Shown piece after piece: positions 17,339 to 26,214 of a stretch of DNA of 64,000 nt (the stretch's first letter is position 1; each line of letters opens with the position of its first letter). Both the position numbers and the translations under genes were made by a program. A model generated the notes under the pieces. It was not told the DNA's origin. It ran no database searches and saw only the letters and a list, made by a program, of their open reading frames with translations. The stretch spans positions 731,310 to 795,309 of the forward strand of contig NZ_MLFR01000001.1 of NCBI RefSeq assembly GCF_002095475.1, given 5' to 3'. Origin of the DNA: Pantoea rwandensis (GTDB lineage Bacteria; Pseudomonadota; Gammaproteobacteria; Enterobacterales; Enterobacteriaceae).

Positions 17339-18250
17339 TCAATGGGCATCCCCTCGGATTTGGGTGCCATCTAAAGTCTCAGCGATAAAATCCACGAAGC
17401 TACGTACCTTAAAAGGGATGCGTAACGCGCTGGGGTAAACCGCTTGAATATAGAGTTCAGTCGTCCGGTATTGCGGCAGAAGCCGGATTAAACTGCCTTT
17501 CTGCAGGTATTCACTAAAAACAAAATCCGGCCCGTAAACGATTCCTGTCCCGTTGAGGGCTGACATGAGCAACAACTGCATATTATTGGCGGTAACAAGA
17601 GGCGCTCCCTCAATAGGATATGCTCGGCCCTCTGCATCAAATAGCGTCCAGTCTCCCGCTGAAATCGACTGGCTGAAGGCGAGACGCGATGCATGAGAAA
17701 TATCAGCTGGCTTTTCTGGCGTGCCATGCTTTTTTAAATAATCAGGAGAGGCGCACAAAACCATGTTACAGGGCGCCAGCCGCCGTGTGACCAGCCCGGG
17801 GTCTTCAAGACGACCGACCCGGATAGCAACATCAATTCGGTTTTCGAGCAGATCGGTATATTTGTCTTCCAGCACCACATCCAGACTGACATCAGGAAAC
17901 TTGTTCAGGTACTGTGAGATGATCCCGCCAAGATGCATTGCTCCGAAACTGACCGGTGCTGCAACCCGAAGCAATCCGCGCGGAGTGGTCTGAACATCAA
18001 TCGCCTCACGGTTCGCGTCGGCAAGAAGCTCAAGTATCATTTTACAGCGCTCATAATAGCGCTGCCCGGCATGAGTAAGGCTGAGACGTCGTGTTGAACG
18101 TTGAAGAAGCCGAACATTCAATTCCGCCTCTATCGCACTAACATGCTTCCCTGCCATTGCAGCAGAGAGCTTAAAGCGCCTTGCTGCGGCTGCAAAACTT
18201 CCCTCTTCTACGGCCGTGATAAAGATTTGCATGCTGGTAAGTCTGTCCAT
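17339..18250 (-). CDS. LysR-family transcriptional regulator
   Basis: This 303-residue LTTR has the HTH FAAAARRFKLSAAMAGKHVSAIE, the LTHAGQRYYERC linker, and an effector domain with VAIRVGRLEDPGLVTRRL, all typical of the DmlR/AaeR-type subgroup. The ATG at 18250 gives the usual MDRLTSMQIF N terminus; a GTG-like start eight codons earlier is unsupported. An alpha/beta hydrolase gene is divergent about 110 bp away and is the probable target. The extreme C terminus is slightly extended but ordinary. Confidence 0.92.
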   Translation of the reverse strand: MDRLTSMQIFITAVEEGSFAAAARRFKLSAAMAGKHVSAIEAELNVRLLQRSTRRLSLTHAGQRYYERCKMILELLADANREAIDVQTTPRGLLRVAAPVSFGAMHLGGIISQYLNKFPDVSLDVVLEDKYTDLLENRIDVAIRVGRLEDPGLVTRRLAPCNMVLCASPDYLKKHGTPEKPADISHASRLAFSQSISAGDWTLFDAEGRAYPIEGAPLVTANNMQLLLMSALNGTGIVYGPDFVFSEYLQKGSLIRLLPQYRTTELYIQAVYPSALRIPFKVRSFVDFIAETLDGTQIRGDAH

Positions 18251-18361
18251 CAGATCCCGCCATTCAATAATCACAGTATCGAGTGCTGATACTTAGCTAC
18301 GGATTATCATCCCAGGAAAACACAATTACCATTGCTTTACCTACTTGATGGAGATAAAGCG

Positions 18362-19168
18362 ATGAAAATCAATATAAACGGTACCGGAATTAACCTTCAG
18401 CAACAGGGCTGCGGGGACGTATCACTGGTATTTCTGCATTATTATGGCGGCTCGTCCCGTACCTGGGAAAGCGTGATAAACCTGCTTCCGAAACACTACC
18501 GTACGGTGGCGATTGACCAACGCGGCTGGGGATTGTCAGATGCGCCACCATCCGGCTATCGGATTGCCGACCTGGCCCGGGATGCTGAAGGTGTTATTAC
18601 TGCACTGGGCATTGAACGTTATATTCTGATTGGTCATTCGATGGGAGGAAAAGTCGCCCAACTTATGGCTTCACGTCGGCCTGCTGGACTTGAAGGCCTG
18701 ATGCTGATTGCTCCCTCACCACCTTCTCCGATGATCCTTACAGCAGAGGAACGTGAAAGGCTAAGCAGCGCGTACAACAGCCGCGAAGCCGTCGAATTTG
18801 TCATCGATAATGTCCTGACGGCGAAACCGCTCAGTCCAGCACTGCGTGAACAGGTCATAGAGGACAGTTTAAAAGGCTCTGCCGGGGCCAAAGCAGGCTG
18901 GCCCGGTATAGCAATCAGCGAAGACATTACTCAGGAAGTCGCCGCAATCAACGTCCCCGTGGCCATCATCTCTGGTGAACGGGATCAGGTCGATAATCCG
19001 GCAACACTGCAAAGAGAGTTGCTGCCCCGCATTCCTCATGCCGCTATGGTCATTCTTCCTGGCACTGGACATCTGTCGCCGCTGGAATCACCCGCTGAGA
19101 TTGCCAGCCGTCTGTCGGTCTTCGCAGCATCCATTGAAAATGGGTTGCCGATTGAACGGTTCGATTGA
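18362..19168 (+). CDS. Alpha/beta hydrolase
   Basis: This 268-residue alpha/beta-hydrolase-fold enzyme has the oxyanion-hole segment LHYYGGSSRTW in the place of the common HG motif and the nucleophile elbow GHSMGGK with its Ser at about residue 96. The acid is in SGERDQVDNP and the base His in GTGHLSPLESP. It is close in length and pattern to esterases, lactonases and haloalkane-dehalogenase-like hydrolases. GGAG 8 bp upstream supports the start. It is divergent from a LysR gene. The substrate is unknown; with neighbouring SDR, crotonase and OYE genes it may act on an ester or lactone intermediate. Confidence 0.9.
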   Translation: MKININGTGINLQQQGCGDVSLVFLHYYGGSSRTWESVINLLPKHYRTVAIDQRGWGLSDAPPSGYRIADLARDAEGVITALGIERYILIGHSMGGKVAQLMASRRPAGLEGLMLIAPSPPSPMILTAEERERLSSAYNSREAVEFVIDNVLTAKPLSPALREQVIEDSLKGSAGAKAGWPGIAISEDITQEVAAINVPVAIISGERDQVDNPATLQRELLPRIPHAAMVILPGTGHLSPLESPAEIASRLSVFAASIENGLPIERFD

Positions 19169-19187
19169 TAAAGCTATTGCTGCAAGC

Positions 19188-20522
19188 TCAGAAGTCGCGC
19201 CAGTAATGGATCGTTTCCCTGACCCGCGTCAGTGCATGTGTCAGCCGTTCTTCGGTGAGTGAGGCCAGAGCAAGCCTGATGGCATGTGGTACATAAATAC
19301 CTGAACTGTAGGGTGACGCAGAAGAAACGGAAATTTGTTCGTCCATGAGGCTGCGAATTAACTTCTCGGAGCGAACGTCCTCTGGCAGTGGCAGCCAGAG
19401 GAAATAGGAGGCCGGGTGGCTGATATAAGGCATGTCATGAAAAATACTCCGTGCCAATGTTTGCCGGTCTCTTGCTTCCTGCCGCTTAAGTTTTTCAAGC
19501 CTGCTAACGGTACCGTCGTCAATCCAGCCGCAGACGATTGCCGTCATCAGTGAAGGTGTATTCCAGGTGCTCAGCCTGATCGCTCGCTCCAGTGCCGCAC
19601 GGGTGTTTTCAGAGCAGACAATCATGCCTACACGAAGGCCTGCCGCCACGTTTTTAGAGAACCCGTTGACGTACACGGTTCTCTCGGGCGCATAGACCCA
19701 CAGCGGTGCAGGCGCATCGGGAATCAAATAGGCATATGCCGCATCTTCAATGATCAATAGATCGTATAGTCGGGCAATCCTGACGAGTTCAGTGCGCTGC
19801 TCGTGACTCAGGACCCAACCAAGTGGGTTGTGGAGCGTAGGCATCGTATAAATCGCTTTTACCCGACGTTTTTCACACAGTTTCACTAGCTGTTCAAAGT
19901 CAGGGCCGTGGGGCGTTGATGACACGGCGGCAAGCTCCAGATGGCTGAATTCTGCCAGACTCCTGAATCCCGGATAGGTCAGCGCGTCAACCGCCACAAC
20001 GTCGCCAGGTTTAAGGAGCGCGTTGAGTGCAACGGAAAGCCCTTGTTGAGCGCCATTGACGATCAGAACATCCTCGGCGGCAGGGTTAAGTCCCAGCCCG
20101 GACAAATAGCGGGCGATCGTGGCGCGCTCCTGCAGGCGGCCTCCATGCGGCGTATAGCGTAGGAATGACTCGATGTCGCCTGTTGTGGTCAGCTTCCTTA
20201 GCGCATCGCGCAGCAGCGAAGCTTGTTCAGGCAGAGAGGGATAGTTGAAATTCAGATCGATCATGTCATTTGCCACGACGAGTTGATCGACACCCAGATG
20301 AGGATGAAGCGTAATTTCCCGGACAAAGGTGCCTCGTCCGGCCTCGCCGCTGACCAGACCCATCTCTTCCAGTTCAGCATAGACCCGCGTCGCCGTCGCC
20401 AATGAGATCCGCTCTTTACTGGCAAGTTGCCTGTGTGTAGGCAGACGATGGCCCGCCGCCAGTGTCCCTGCGCGGATCTGGCTTGAAAAATCATCGACCA
20501 ACGCTTTGTAGCGTGCCTTCAT
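19188..20522 (-). CDS. MocR-type GntR/aminotransferase-like regulator (EamA-linked)
   Basis: This 444-residue protein has an N-terminal GntR winged HTH (LPTHRQLASKERISLATATRVY) fused to a fold-type I aminotransferase domain. The latter has EDAAYAYL with the PLP-ring Asp and FSKNVAAGLRVG with the Schiff-base Lys. MocR proteins act as PLP-dependent transcription factors rather than as free aminotransferases. It is divergent from an EamA/DMT exporter, a recurrent pairing in enterobacteria in which the regulator controls the exporter. The shared promoter has an ATCCAT / ATGGAT dyad. It is convergent with the alpha/beta hydrolase gene, 19 bp away. Confidence 0.92.
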   Translation of the reverse strand: MKARYKALVDDFSSQIRAGTLAAGHRLPTHRQLASKERISLATATRVYAELEEMGLVSGEAGRGTFVREITLHPHLGVDQLVVANDMIDLNFNYPSLPEQASLLRDALRKLTTTGDIESFLRYTPHGGRLQERATIARYLSGLGLNPAAEDVLIVNGAQQGLSVALNALLKPGDVVAVDALTYPGFRSLAEFSHLELAAVSSTPHGPDFEQLVKLCEKRRVKAIYTMPTLHNPLGWVLSHEQRTELVRIARLYDLLIIEDAAYAYLIPDAPAPLWVYAPERTVYVNGFSKNVAAGLRVGMIVCSENTRAALERAIRLSTWNTPSLMTAIVCGWIDDGTVSRLEKLKRQEARDRQTLARSIFHDMPYISHPASYFLWLPLPEDVRSEKLIRSLMDEQISVSSASPYSSGIYVPHAIRLALASLTEERLTHALTRVRETIHYWRDF

Positions 20523-20530
20523 TGAATTGT

Positions 20531-20560
20531 ATCCATTACAATTATTTGATTGTCATGGAT
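20531..20560. promoter_or_regulatory. Candidate MocR operator
   Basis: Inverted hexamers ATCCAT (20531-20536) and ATGGAT (20555-20560) with centres 24 bp apart lie in the MocR-EamA divergent promoter, just before the regulator's start. Spacing of two full helix turns suits a dimeric regulator. The evidence is positional only. Confidence 0.35.
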
Positions 20561-20632
20561 TGTCTGCTCTACTCTCGACGAGGTCAATCGTTCCCCTTAA
20601 GGAGCGGATTATCAACCCTGAGTTAGAGGTAC

Positions 20633-21514
20633 GTGGTGAGTAGATACGAATCATCCAGCGCGATCAGCGGCTGGTTTAACGGTTTTATGGGCGTTCTGAT
20701 ATTCAGCGGTTCGCTCCCAGCAACTCGAATGGCTGTGCAGTATTTTAATCCTTTTCTGCTTACCTACACGCGCGCTGCGATTGCTGGATTGGTTGCGCTT
20801 GGCATGCTTCGAATGTTTCGGGAAAAACGCCCAACGGTTCGCCAGTTGGGTTCATTGATTATCGTATCTTTTGGCGTCGTTGTCGGTTTTCCGCTTTTTA
20901 CCGCTATGGCGCTTCAGCACGTTACTGCATCACACTCGATTGTGTTTCTTGGCCTGCTACCCCTATCGACCGCCATTTTTGGCGTACTACGTGGCGGAGA
21001 ACAACCGCGCCCGGCATTTTGGTTTTTCTCCCTATTGGGTAGCCTGCTGGTTTGCGGCTTTGCCCTGGCGCAAAACGGCACGGCTTCGCTGGCGGGTGAC
21101 TTACTGATGCTGGCCGCCATAATAGTATGTGGGCTTGGGTATGCCGAAGGCGCGAAGCTGACCAAACAGCTAGGCGGCTGGCAGGTCATCAGTTGGGCCT
21201 TGGTCATATCTCTACCCTTTATGCTCCCGGCAACCCTCCTGATGATGCCCTCCTCGCTTGCTGGCGTCAGCATAACGGCGTGGCTAGCCCTGGGTTACGT
21301 CAGTCTTTTCAGCATGCTGATTGGTTTTATTTTCTGGTACAAAGGCCTTGCGCTGGGTGGCACAGCGGCAGTAGGACAGTTGCAACTCATTCAGCCATTT
21401 TTTGCTTTGGCACTTTCGGCCCTTATGCTTCATGAAGAAATAAGTCCAGCCATGATTGCCATCACCCTATGCGTCATTGCCTGCGTACTGGCATCAAGAA
21501 GATTTGCCCGCTAA
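20633..21514 (+). CDS. EamA-family (DMT) transporter
   Basis: This 293-residue inner-membrane protein has about ten helices arranged as two EamA repeats. The first repeat contains the TRAAIAGLVALGMLRMFREK helix-loop, the second AVGQLQLIQPFFALALSALMLHEEIS, which is the classical DMT signature. It likely exports an amino acid or related metabolite. Two successive GTG codons (20633, 20636) follow AGAGG, so the start uses GTG. It is divergent from the MocR regulator that probably controls it. The substrate is unknown. Confidence 0.9.
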   Translation: MVSRYESSSAISGWFNGFMGVLIFSGSLPATRMAVQYFNPFLLTYTRAAIAGLVALGMLRMFREKRPTVRQLGSLIIVSFGVVVGFPLFTAMALQHVTASHSIVFLGLLPLSTAIFGVLRGGEQPRPAFWFFSLLGSLLVCGFALAQNGTASLAGDLLMLAAIIVCGLGYAEGAKLTKQLGGWQVISWALVISLPFMLPATLLMMPSSLAGVSITAWLALGYVSLFSMLIGFIFWYKGLALGGTAAVGQLQLIQPFFALALSALMLHEEISPAMIAITLCVIACVLASRRFAR

Positions 21515-21603
21515 TCTCTTTTCTAATTATCGGCTAAGGCGAAAAGGCCTCTCATTTTCTTCGACGCTGCAGAAAATAACCTTTCGTCTGCCGATTGCCG
21601 AAA

Positions 21604-22998
21604 TTACTTGTCCACGCTCAGCGAATGATTTTTCGCAAGAAGGAATGGGCGTAAATAAGCAACGGTATTCGACAAAGGTAAAACCTCATCACTGAGTTCA
21701 ATACCAATAACTGCTTTTAGATAATGACGACGCTTATCGATACGATCCCAGAGTGCTGGGTAAGCTGCGCGGATTTCTGCCTGCAAAGTGCTATTCGCCA
21801 ACACCACACATTCCTCTGCACTTACACCTGTATAACCCGGCACAGAGGGGATGATATCAATCTGCATGATCATGCCACTTTTCAGAACTTCTACAGAATC
21901 GTGGTAAACCGGAGAAGACATCCATTCTTCATCAGATACCAGATGGCCCGGATTCAGATGCCAGCCATATCGCTCTTTAGGTAAAACCTCTTCGACCAGA
22001 TTATAAAGCGCTCCTCCACTCATTCCTGTCTGAATATTCTCAAGCCAGGCTACCACGGCGGAAAAATAGGGTTTAGCAACGCGCTCGAGCCAGTCTTTCT
22101 GCGTAACCGGGAGCTCACTTTCTTTGGCAATGACGAAGCCGGTTCTGCTGGAAAGGCCACCTTTAAAGCCCGTGGTCAGAGACAGCGGGTCACCCTGCTG
22201 CACCTTTTTATAAGTCGGATAGAGGTTCGCTTTATCAAAACGGCTACCGGTCGCAGCAATGGAAACCACCGTATTGTACTGGCCTTCAGCACTCAAACAG
22301 GCACCAAGATCCACTTCGCGCACCCCCACTTCGACTGCGTTCAGCGCATCCAGAATGCAGTTGGATGAGAGATTGGCGCCATACTCATAGTGCGCAATTT
22401 CATTCGCGTTACAGATCGACCTAGCTCCACTTTTGCCACCTATAAACAGGTGGGCTGCGTTTTCGAGTGCGGCGTCTGGCTTCAGCGCGCATTTCACCGC
22501 CTCTACAATGAAATACGGCAGATCAAAATAAGCTTCACCGTCGCCCTTTGCAGGGGTAAACATCTTCCAGCCGACCAATCCGACTTTGCTTTTGGTACTG
22601 AGCCCTGCATCGCTAAGGATATTTTCCAGCGGCACTTCATTGTCCATTGGCTGGTTTGGCAGCGAGAAGTACGGGCTGTGTGCGAGTGTGACGGGAATAC
22701 GTGAGAAGCGGGCCATTTTGAGATTTTCATTACCCAGCACAGCAGTACTTTTCCCACTGGCATCAAGGATCAACAGTCCTTCTTCGAAACGCGGGATGAA
22801 TCCCGTCAGATATTCAAAGTTACCGCCGTGCTCTTTATCTGCGTAAATGACGAGAGCGTCAAAGCCCTCATTTTTCATTCCTTCCAGAACTTTAGCTTTA
22901 CGTTCCAATATTGTTTCATCAGAAAGAAAAACGGGTTCAACATCCGTAAATTTTGCAGGTGATTCGGTCGGTCCGAACTTGATTGCCTTGGAAACCAT
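21604..22998 (-). CDS. Creatinase/aminopeptidase-P-fold (M24) protein lacking metal ligands
   Basis: This 464-residue protein has an N-terminal creatinase domain (about residues 25-170) and a pita-bread M24 domain. In M24 peptidases the metal is held by two Asp, one His and two Glu residues. Here the first Asp site reads LTTG instead of (V/I)DxG, the second reads LSSRTG instead of SDxTR, and the first Glu site reads QIDII instead of (V/I)EPG. The His (NPGH) and last Glu (SAEECVVL) remain. It is therefore unlikely to be an ordinary metallopeptidase and may be a creatinase-like amidinohydrolase or another non-metal hydrolase. It is monocistronic as far as can be seen. Confidence 0.82.
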   Translation of the reverse strand: MVSKAIKFGPTESPAKFTDVEPVFLSDETILERKAKVLEGMKNEGFDALVIYADKEHGGNFEYLTGFIPRFEEGLLILDASGKSTAVLGNENLKMARFSRIPVTLAHSPYFSLPNQPMDNEVPLENILSDAGLSTKSKVGLVGWKMFTPAKGDGEAYFDLPYFIVEAVKCALKPDAALENAAHLFIGGKSGARSICNANEIAHYEYGANLSSNCILDALNAVEVGVREVDLGACLSAEGQYNTVVSIAATGSRFDKANLYPTYKKVQQGDPLSLTTGFKGGLSSRTGFVIAKESELPVTQKDWLERVAKPYFSAVVAWLENIQTGMSGGALYNLVEEVLPKERYGWHLNPGHLVSDEEWMSSPVYHDSVEVLKSGMIMQIDIIPSVPGYTGVSAEECVVLANSTLQAEIRAAYPALWDRIDKRRHYLKAVIGIELSDEVLPLSNTVAYLRPFLLAKNHSLSVDK

Positions 22999-23099
22999 GA
23001 TGCACTTCCTCAGGTTAGGTGTTAGTCATTATCCATTCTAGGTTATTCCTATGGAGCGACTGAATGATTGTGTTAACCGACAAGAGGTATCACGACACT

Positions 23100-23282
23100 T
23101 CACGTCAGCGGCCAAAAGTTTGAGTAAGGCATACATATCTTTAGCTGAGAGAGTGGAAAGCGTCTTTTAAAAAACTTTCCTTTATCGACCCAACCGCACA
23201 AGGCCATGCCATCTTCACATTCGAGCACAACCATGGTTCTCCATCTCTTTCGACGCCTAACAATTGTGCCGACTTCAGTCAT
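23100..23282 (-). CDS. Small YodC/DUF2158-like protein
   Basis: This 60-residue basic protein shows the DUF2158 pattern: a short V-G-T-I-V start, a central MVVLECEDG, then C-G-W-V-D-K-G and a closing R-R-F-P-L-S-Q-L. YodC-like proteins have no known function. Its ATG overlaps the stop of the preceding TetR-like fragment (ATGA), which implies translational coupling. The C-terminal dozen residues do not look conserved. The assignment is moderately secure and rests on pattern only. Confidence 0.5.
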   Translation of the reverse strand: MTEVGTIVRRRKRWRTMVVLECEDGMALCGWVDKGKFFKRRFPLSQLKICMPYSNFWPLT

Positions 23283-23644
23283 GTTGATGCCTTTTTTGAA
23301 AGCGCATCCCCATCAACATTTCTGTTTAAAAGCACCGATCTGACAATGAATTCGTTACACTTCTTGAGATCGTCAATATCAGGCTTTATTTTCCCGTAAA
23401 CTCGCATTCCTTCCAGCATCATAAAAATGCTCAGGGCCATGACTCGCGGGCTTTCATCGCGCCGGAAGCACTGCTGCGTCTGGCCCTTGCATAATATACT
23501 TTCCAACTGATTGATGATTGAGTTGAATTTATGATCCACCTTGCTTTTTATCTCTTCATCACCCGGAAGAAGTTCACTGGCCGCGGCAAAGATCAAACGC
23601 TGTTCGGTTGCGGTCTGAGAGGCATCTGTCAGGTTGTTAGTCAC
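23279..23644 (-). pseudogene. TetR-family regulator lacking its DNA-binding domain
   Basis: This 121-residue frame starting at GTG looks like the ligand-binding half of a TetR/AcrR regulator: an all-helical segment with FAAASELLPGDEEIKSKV, then the FRRDESPRVMALSIFMMLEGMRVYGKI helix pair common in TetR C-terminal domains. The N-terminal 50-60 residue HTH is absent. Upstream sequence stays open for about a dozen codons and then hits a stop without any HTH. Either it is a remnant, or it now acts as a stand-alone domain. The neighbouring acetyltransferase gene is also broken, which favours decay. Confidence 0.5.
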
Positions 23645-23659
23645 CTTCCGCTCTACGCA

Positions 23660-24150
23660 CGATTCCCCTTCAACTTCCGCTCAATGTTGATATTCACCTC
23701 AATCAAGCCAAATTATTCAGCTCTCAAGTCCATGGTTTGACCTCACTACAGCAGCAATTTCCGCCAGTTTTAATACACCAAATGCATATTCCACGCGTAT
23801 TCCGCTAACTCAGTTGTGAAACTTTTACCCCATGCTTCTGTCGCAAATCGGTGTCCAAGATTATTGATCGATATATCGGCATAGCGGGAGAAGGTCAGCC
23901 CCCCAAAACCAATAATTATTTCAGGTTGCACGATAGGAGATATTACCCAGTTGCCAACGCCATAATTATCCCAATGGTCAATCCAGCGTTCGAGGGCCTT
24001 TCCTGCACATTGAATATCCGGATAAGGGCCTGCCGGATTGACAAGGTTCGTAGCAGGGTCGCCATATATACTTAAAAGTTCATTGGCATCGGATGATGCA
24101 GGAAGGCGAAGACATAAACGTTTAGTTTCAAGCTGCAAATCAATCTCCAA
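23660..24150 (-). pseudogene. GNAT acetyltransferase (RimJ/RimL type), frameshifted
   Basis: The open frame 23770-24150 encodes 126 residues of a RimJ/L-type GNAT: TKRLCLRLPASSDANELLSI is the N-terminal strand and loop, and a P-E-I-I-I-GFGGL strand follows. GNATs of this kind are normally about 170-180 residues. After the stop, translation in the next frame gives IAAVVRSNHGLES, which resembles the family's C-terminal AVVRPNNxxSxxVLEK motif, and then a third frame reads FGLIEVNI. At least two frame disruptions are therefore needed to rebuild the gene, so it is a pseudogene. It is read on the same strand as the TetR fragment. Confidence 0.6.
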
Positions 24151-24899
24151 AATGCTGAACCCACTGTTTTAAATATAACAGGATAAGTCCCATTCCAGTC
24201 GTAAATTCATCGATCAGGATAATTATATTTATAATAAACCACACCTATCCCAATAAAGAAAAAATCATCAATCACTATCCCAGCCCAATATTTAATATGC
24301 CACGATAAAAATATAAACATTGAAGATTAGATTTTCAAATCACACCGAAAATAGCCTTCTCTAATTACTCAGTTGAGTTAGCAATGGATAGTAACTAAGC
24401 GCAAGAATGTCTTACGTATAAAAAATCAATATGGACTCTTCAACTGTCAACTTAAATCGAGACTTGAGTGGCTAAAATCCTAAAAAATTAGAAATCATGA
24501 CGTTTTCATTATGCTTTGATTTTCAAGGGTATTCATTAACCTCTAAAAACAACATGCATAACAATAAAAAATAAAAAAACATATAATTCATTATGATACA
24601 TTCTAATTAGGTCCATTCGCGATTTTAGATCCGTTATTTGATCAACCTCTAGATTTCGACTTAAGGCAAATATTTTTTGATAAGCGAACCTTGTCAAAAT
24701 GCTGGCTTAAACTATTTTGAATTAAAAAGTGTAACTAAAACAATCTAGTCATTAACAGCTTTCGCCGTTCTTTACGTTCAACAATCTGAAATCCTTTTAC
24801 AACCACTTCACCAGCGATAATCAGCGTCACCGCAGTTTTCAAATAGCACCATCCATTTTTGAAGATCTGTCGGGAAATTTGAATGTGTGACCCATTGAA
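24151..24899. other. AT-rich gene-free region
   Basis: About 750 bp with long A/T runs and no open frame with coding character on either strand. I see no tRNA, insertion sequence or clear operator. It follows two decayed genes and precedes the FadL-sulfatase-Bat operon, so it probably combines degraded sequence with that operon's promoter region. Confidence 0.5.
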
Positions 24900-24915
24900 C
24901 TTAAACGTGTTTAAG
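24900..24915. promoter_or_regulatory. Inverted repeat in the leader of the FadL-sulfatase-Bat operon
   Basis: CTTAAAC-GT-GTTTAAG, with 7-bp arms, ends two bases before the AGGAG ribosome site of the FadL-like gene. It could be an operator or a small leader structure that occludes the ribosome site. It is the only symmetric element noticed in this promoter region. Confidence 0.4.
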
Positions 24916-24925
24916 CAGGAGTCTC

Positions 24926-26107
24926 ATGCGCAAAGTTATCTGTCTGATTTGTTCGCTCAATATTACGCCGGCTCTTGCCAGCGGTTTATACCTTTACGAA
25001 ATAGGCACTGATGATATTGGACTCGCAGGCGCGGGCCAAGCGGCACGGGCACAGGACGCATCTACCCTGTTTACTAACCCGGCAGGCATGACGATGCTGC
25101 CCGACAGCATGCTGACAATAGGCGCACAGGTGCTCTACGGCGATGCTTCTTACCGTCTCGATGATGACGCTCGACTTTCTGGCAACAGCCCTGGCAATGT
25201 GATTAGTTGGTTTCCGGGAGGGAGCGCGTTTTATACCCAGCGTCTTTCCCCCGTGCTCAGCGCCGGGATCGGATTTTACGGTAACTACGGTCTGGGCTTA
25301 CATTTCGGCAACTGGGCGGGTGAAAACCTCATCAAAGACAGCACGCTGTTAGCCGTCACCCTGATGCCCGCACTGGCCTGGCAGGCAACAGACACGCTGT
25401 CACTCGGCGCGGGTGTCGGGATTAACTATGGCCTCCTCAAGTTGAAGCGCGGCGGGGGTGATGAACAGACTGATCACGACTGGGCGTTAAACGGAAAAAT
25501 AGGTGCACTCTGGCAATTCACGCCGCAAACCCGCGCCGGTCTGACTTATACCAGCCGCACGAATTATCATTTCAATGTTAACACCACGGTCCGTCTGGAC
25601 CAGCTCAACAACTCCCCCTCCTGGACACTGCCCATCGCAGCAACCGTCAATACGCCTCAGCAATTGATGTTCAGTTTGTTTCACCAGCTGGATGCGCGCT
25701 GGGCGGTAATGGGTGATGCAGGCTGGCAGGACTGGAGCGATTACAGCAACAGTGAAATCACCGCGGCAGGAAGTCGAGTCGGCGATAACGGGCGTTTGCG
25801 TGATACCTGGCACCTTGCGCTCGGCACACAGTTCAGGCTCACCGCAGACTGGACGCTCAATACCGGCGTGGCTTTCGACAGCAGTTTTTACCGTAATCAG
25901 CAGGACACCTCACTCACCATGCCCTCTGGCGATACCTGGCGCTGGGGGATAGGCGCCCGCTATCAGCTCGATCCTGACAGCAGCATTGGTGCCGCATTTG
26001 AATATGCCCATATCGAATCCTCACGGGTTGCCTCTCCCCTCATCAACGGGGAATACGACAATCCAGCACTTTATTTCTTTGGCGTGAATTACAGCCGAAC
26101 GTTTTGA
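24926..26107 (+). CDS. FadL/OmpP1/TodX-family outer membrane channel
   Basis: This 393-residue outer-membrane protein has a Sec signal (cut after about residue 18, LA-S) and the FadL-family N-terminal region where the mature chain starts with SGLYLYEIG and continues through AGAGQAARAQDASTLFTNPAGMTML. The rest has the alternating aromatic strand pattern of a beta-barrel and ends in YSRTF, an outer-membrane C-terminal Phe. Family members pass hydrophobic molecules such as fatty acids or aromatics. It leads a ten-gene same-strand block with a sulfatase next, 107 bp on, so it may admit a hydrophobic sulfate ester. An AGGAG ribosome site precedes the start. Confidence 0.9.
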   Translation: MRKVICLICSLNITPALASGLYLYEIGTDDIGLAGAGQAARAQDASTLFTNPAGMTMLPDSMLTIGAQVLYGDASYRLDDDARLSGNSPGNVISWFPGGSAFYTQRLSPVLSAGIGFYGNYGLGLHFGNWAGENLIKDSTLLAVTLMPALAWQATDTLSLGAGVGINYGLLKLKRGGGDEQTDHDWALNGKIGALWQFTPQTRAGLTYTSRTNYHFNVNTTVRLDQLNNSPSWTLPIAATVNTPQQLMFSLFHQLDARWAVMGDAGWQDWSDYSNSEITAAGSRVGDNGRLRDTWHLALGTQFRLTADWTLNTGVAFDSSFYRNQQDTSLTMPSGDTWRWGIGARYQLDPDSSIGAAFEYAHIESSRVASPLINGEYDNPALYFFGVNYSRTF

Positions 26108-26214
26108 TCCCACTAAAAAAAGGAGGTGTCACACCACACAGAGTTTTGTCAGAGCTGACTGGACGGGCGTCCGTTTGCCTTTCCCAAGAGAGTCCACTTA
26201 TCTGGAGCACAGAA

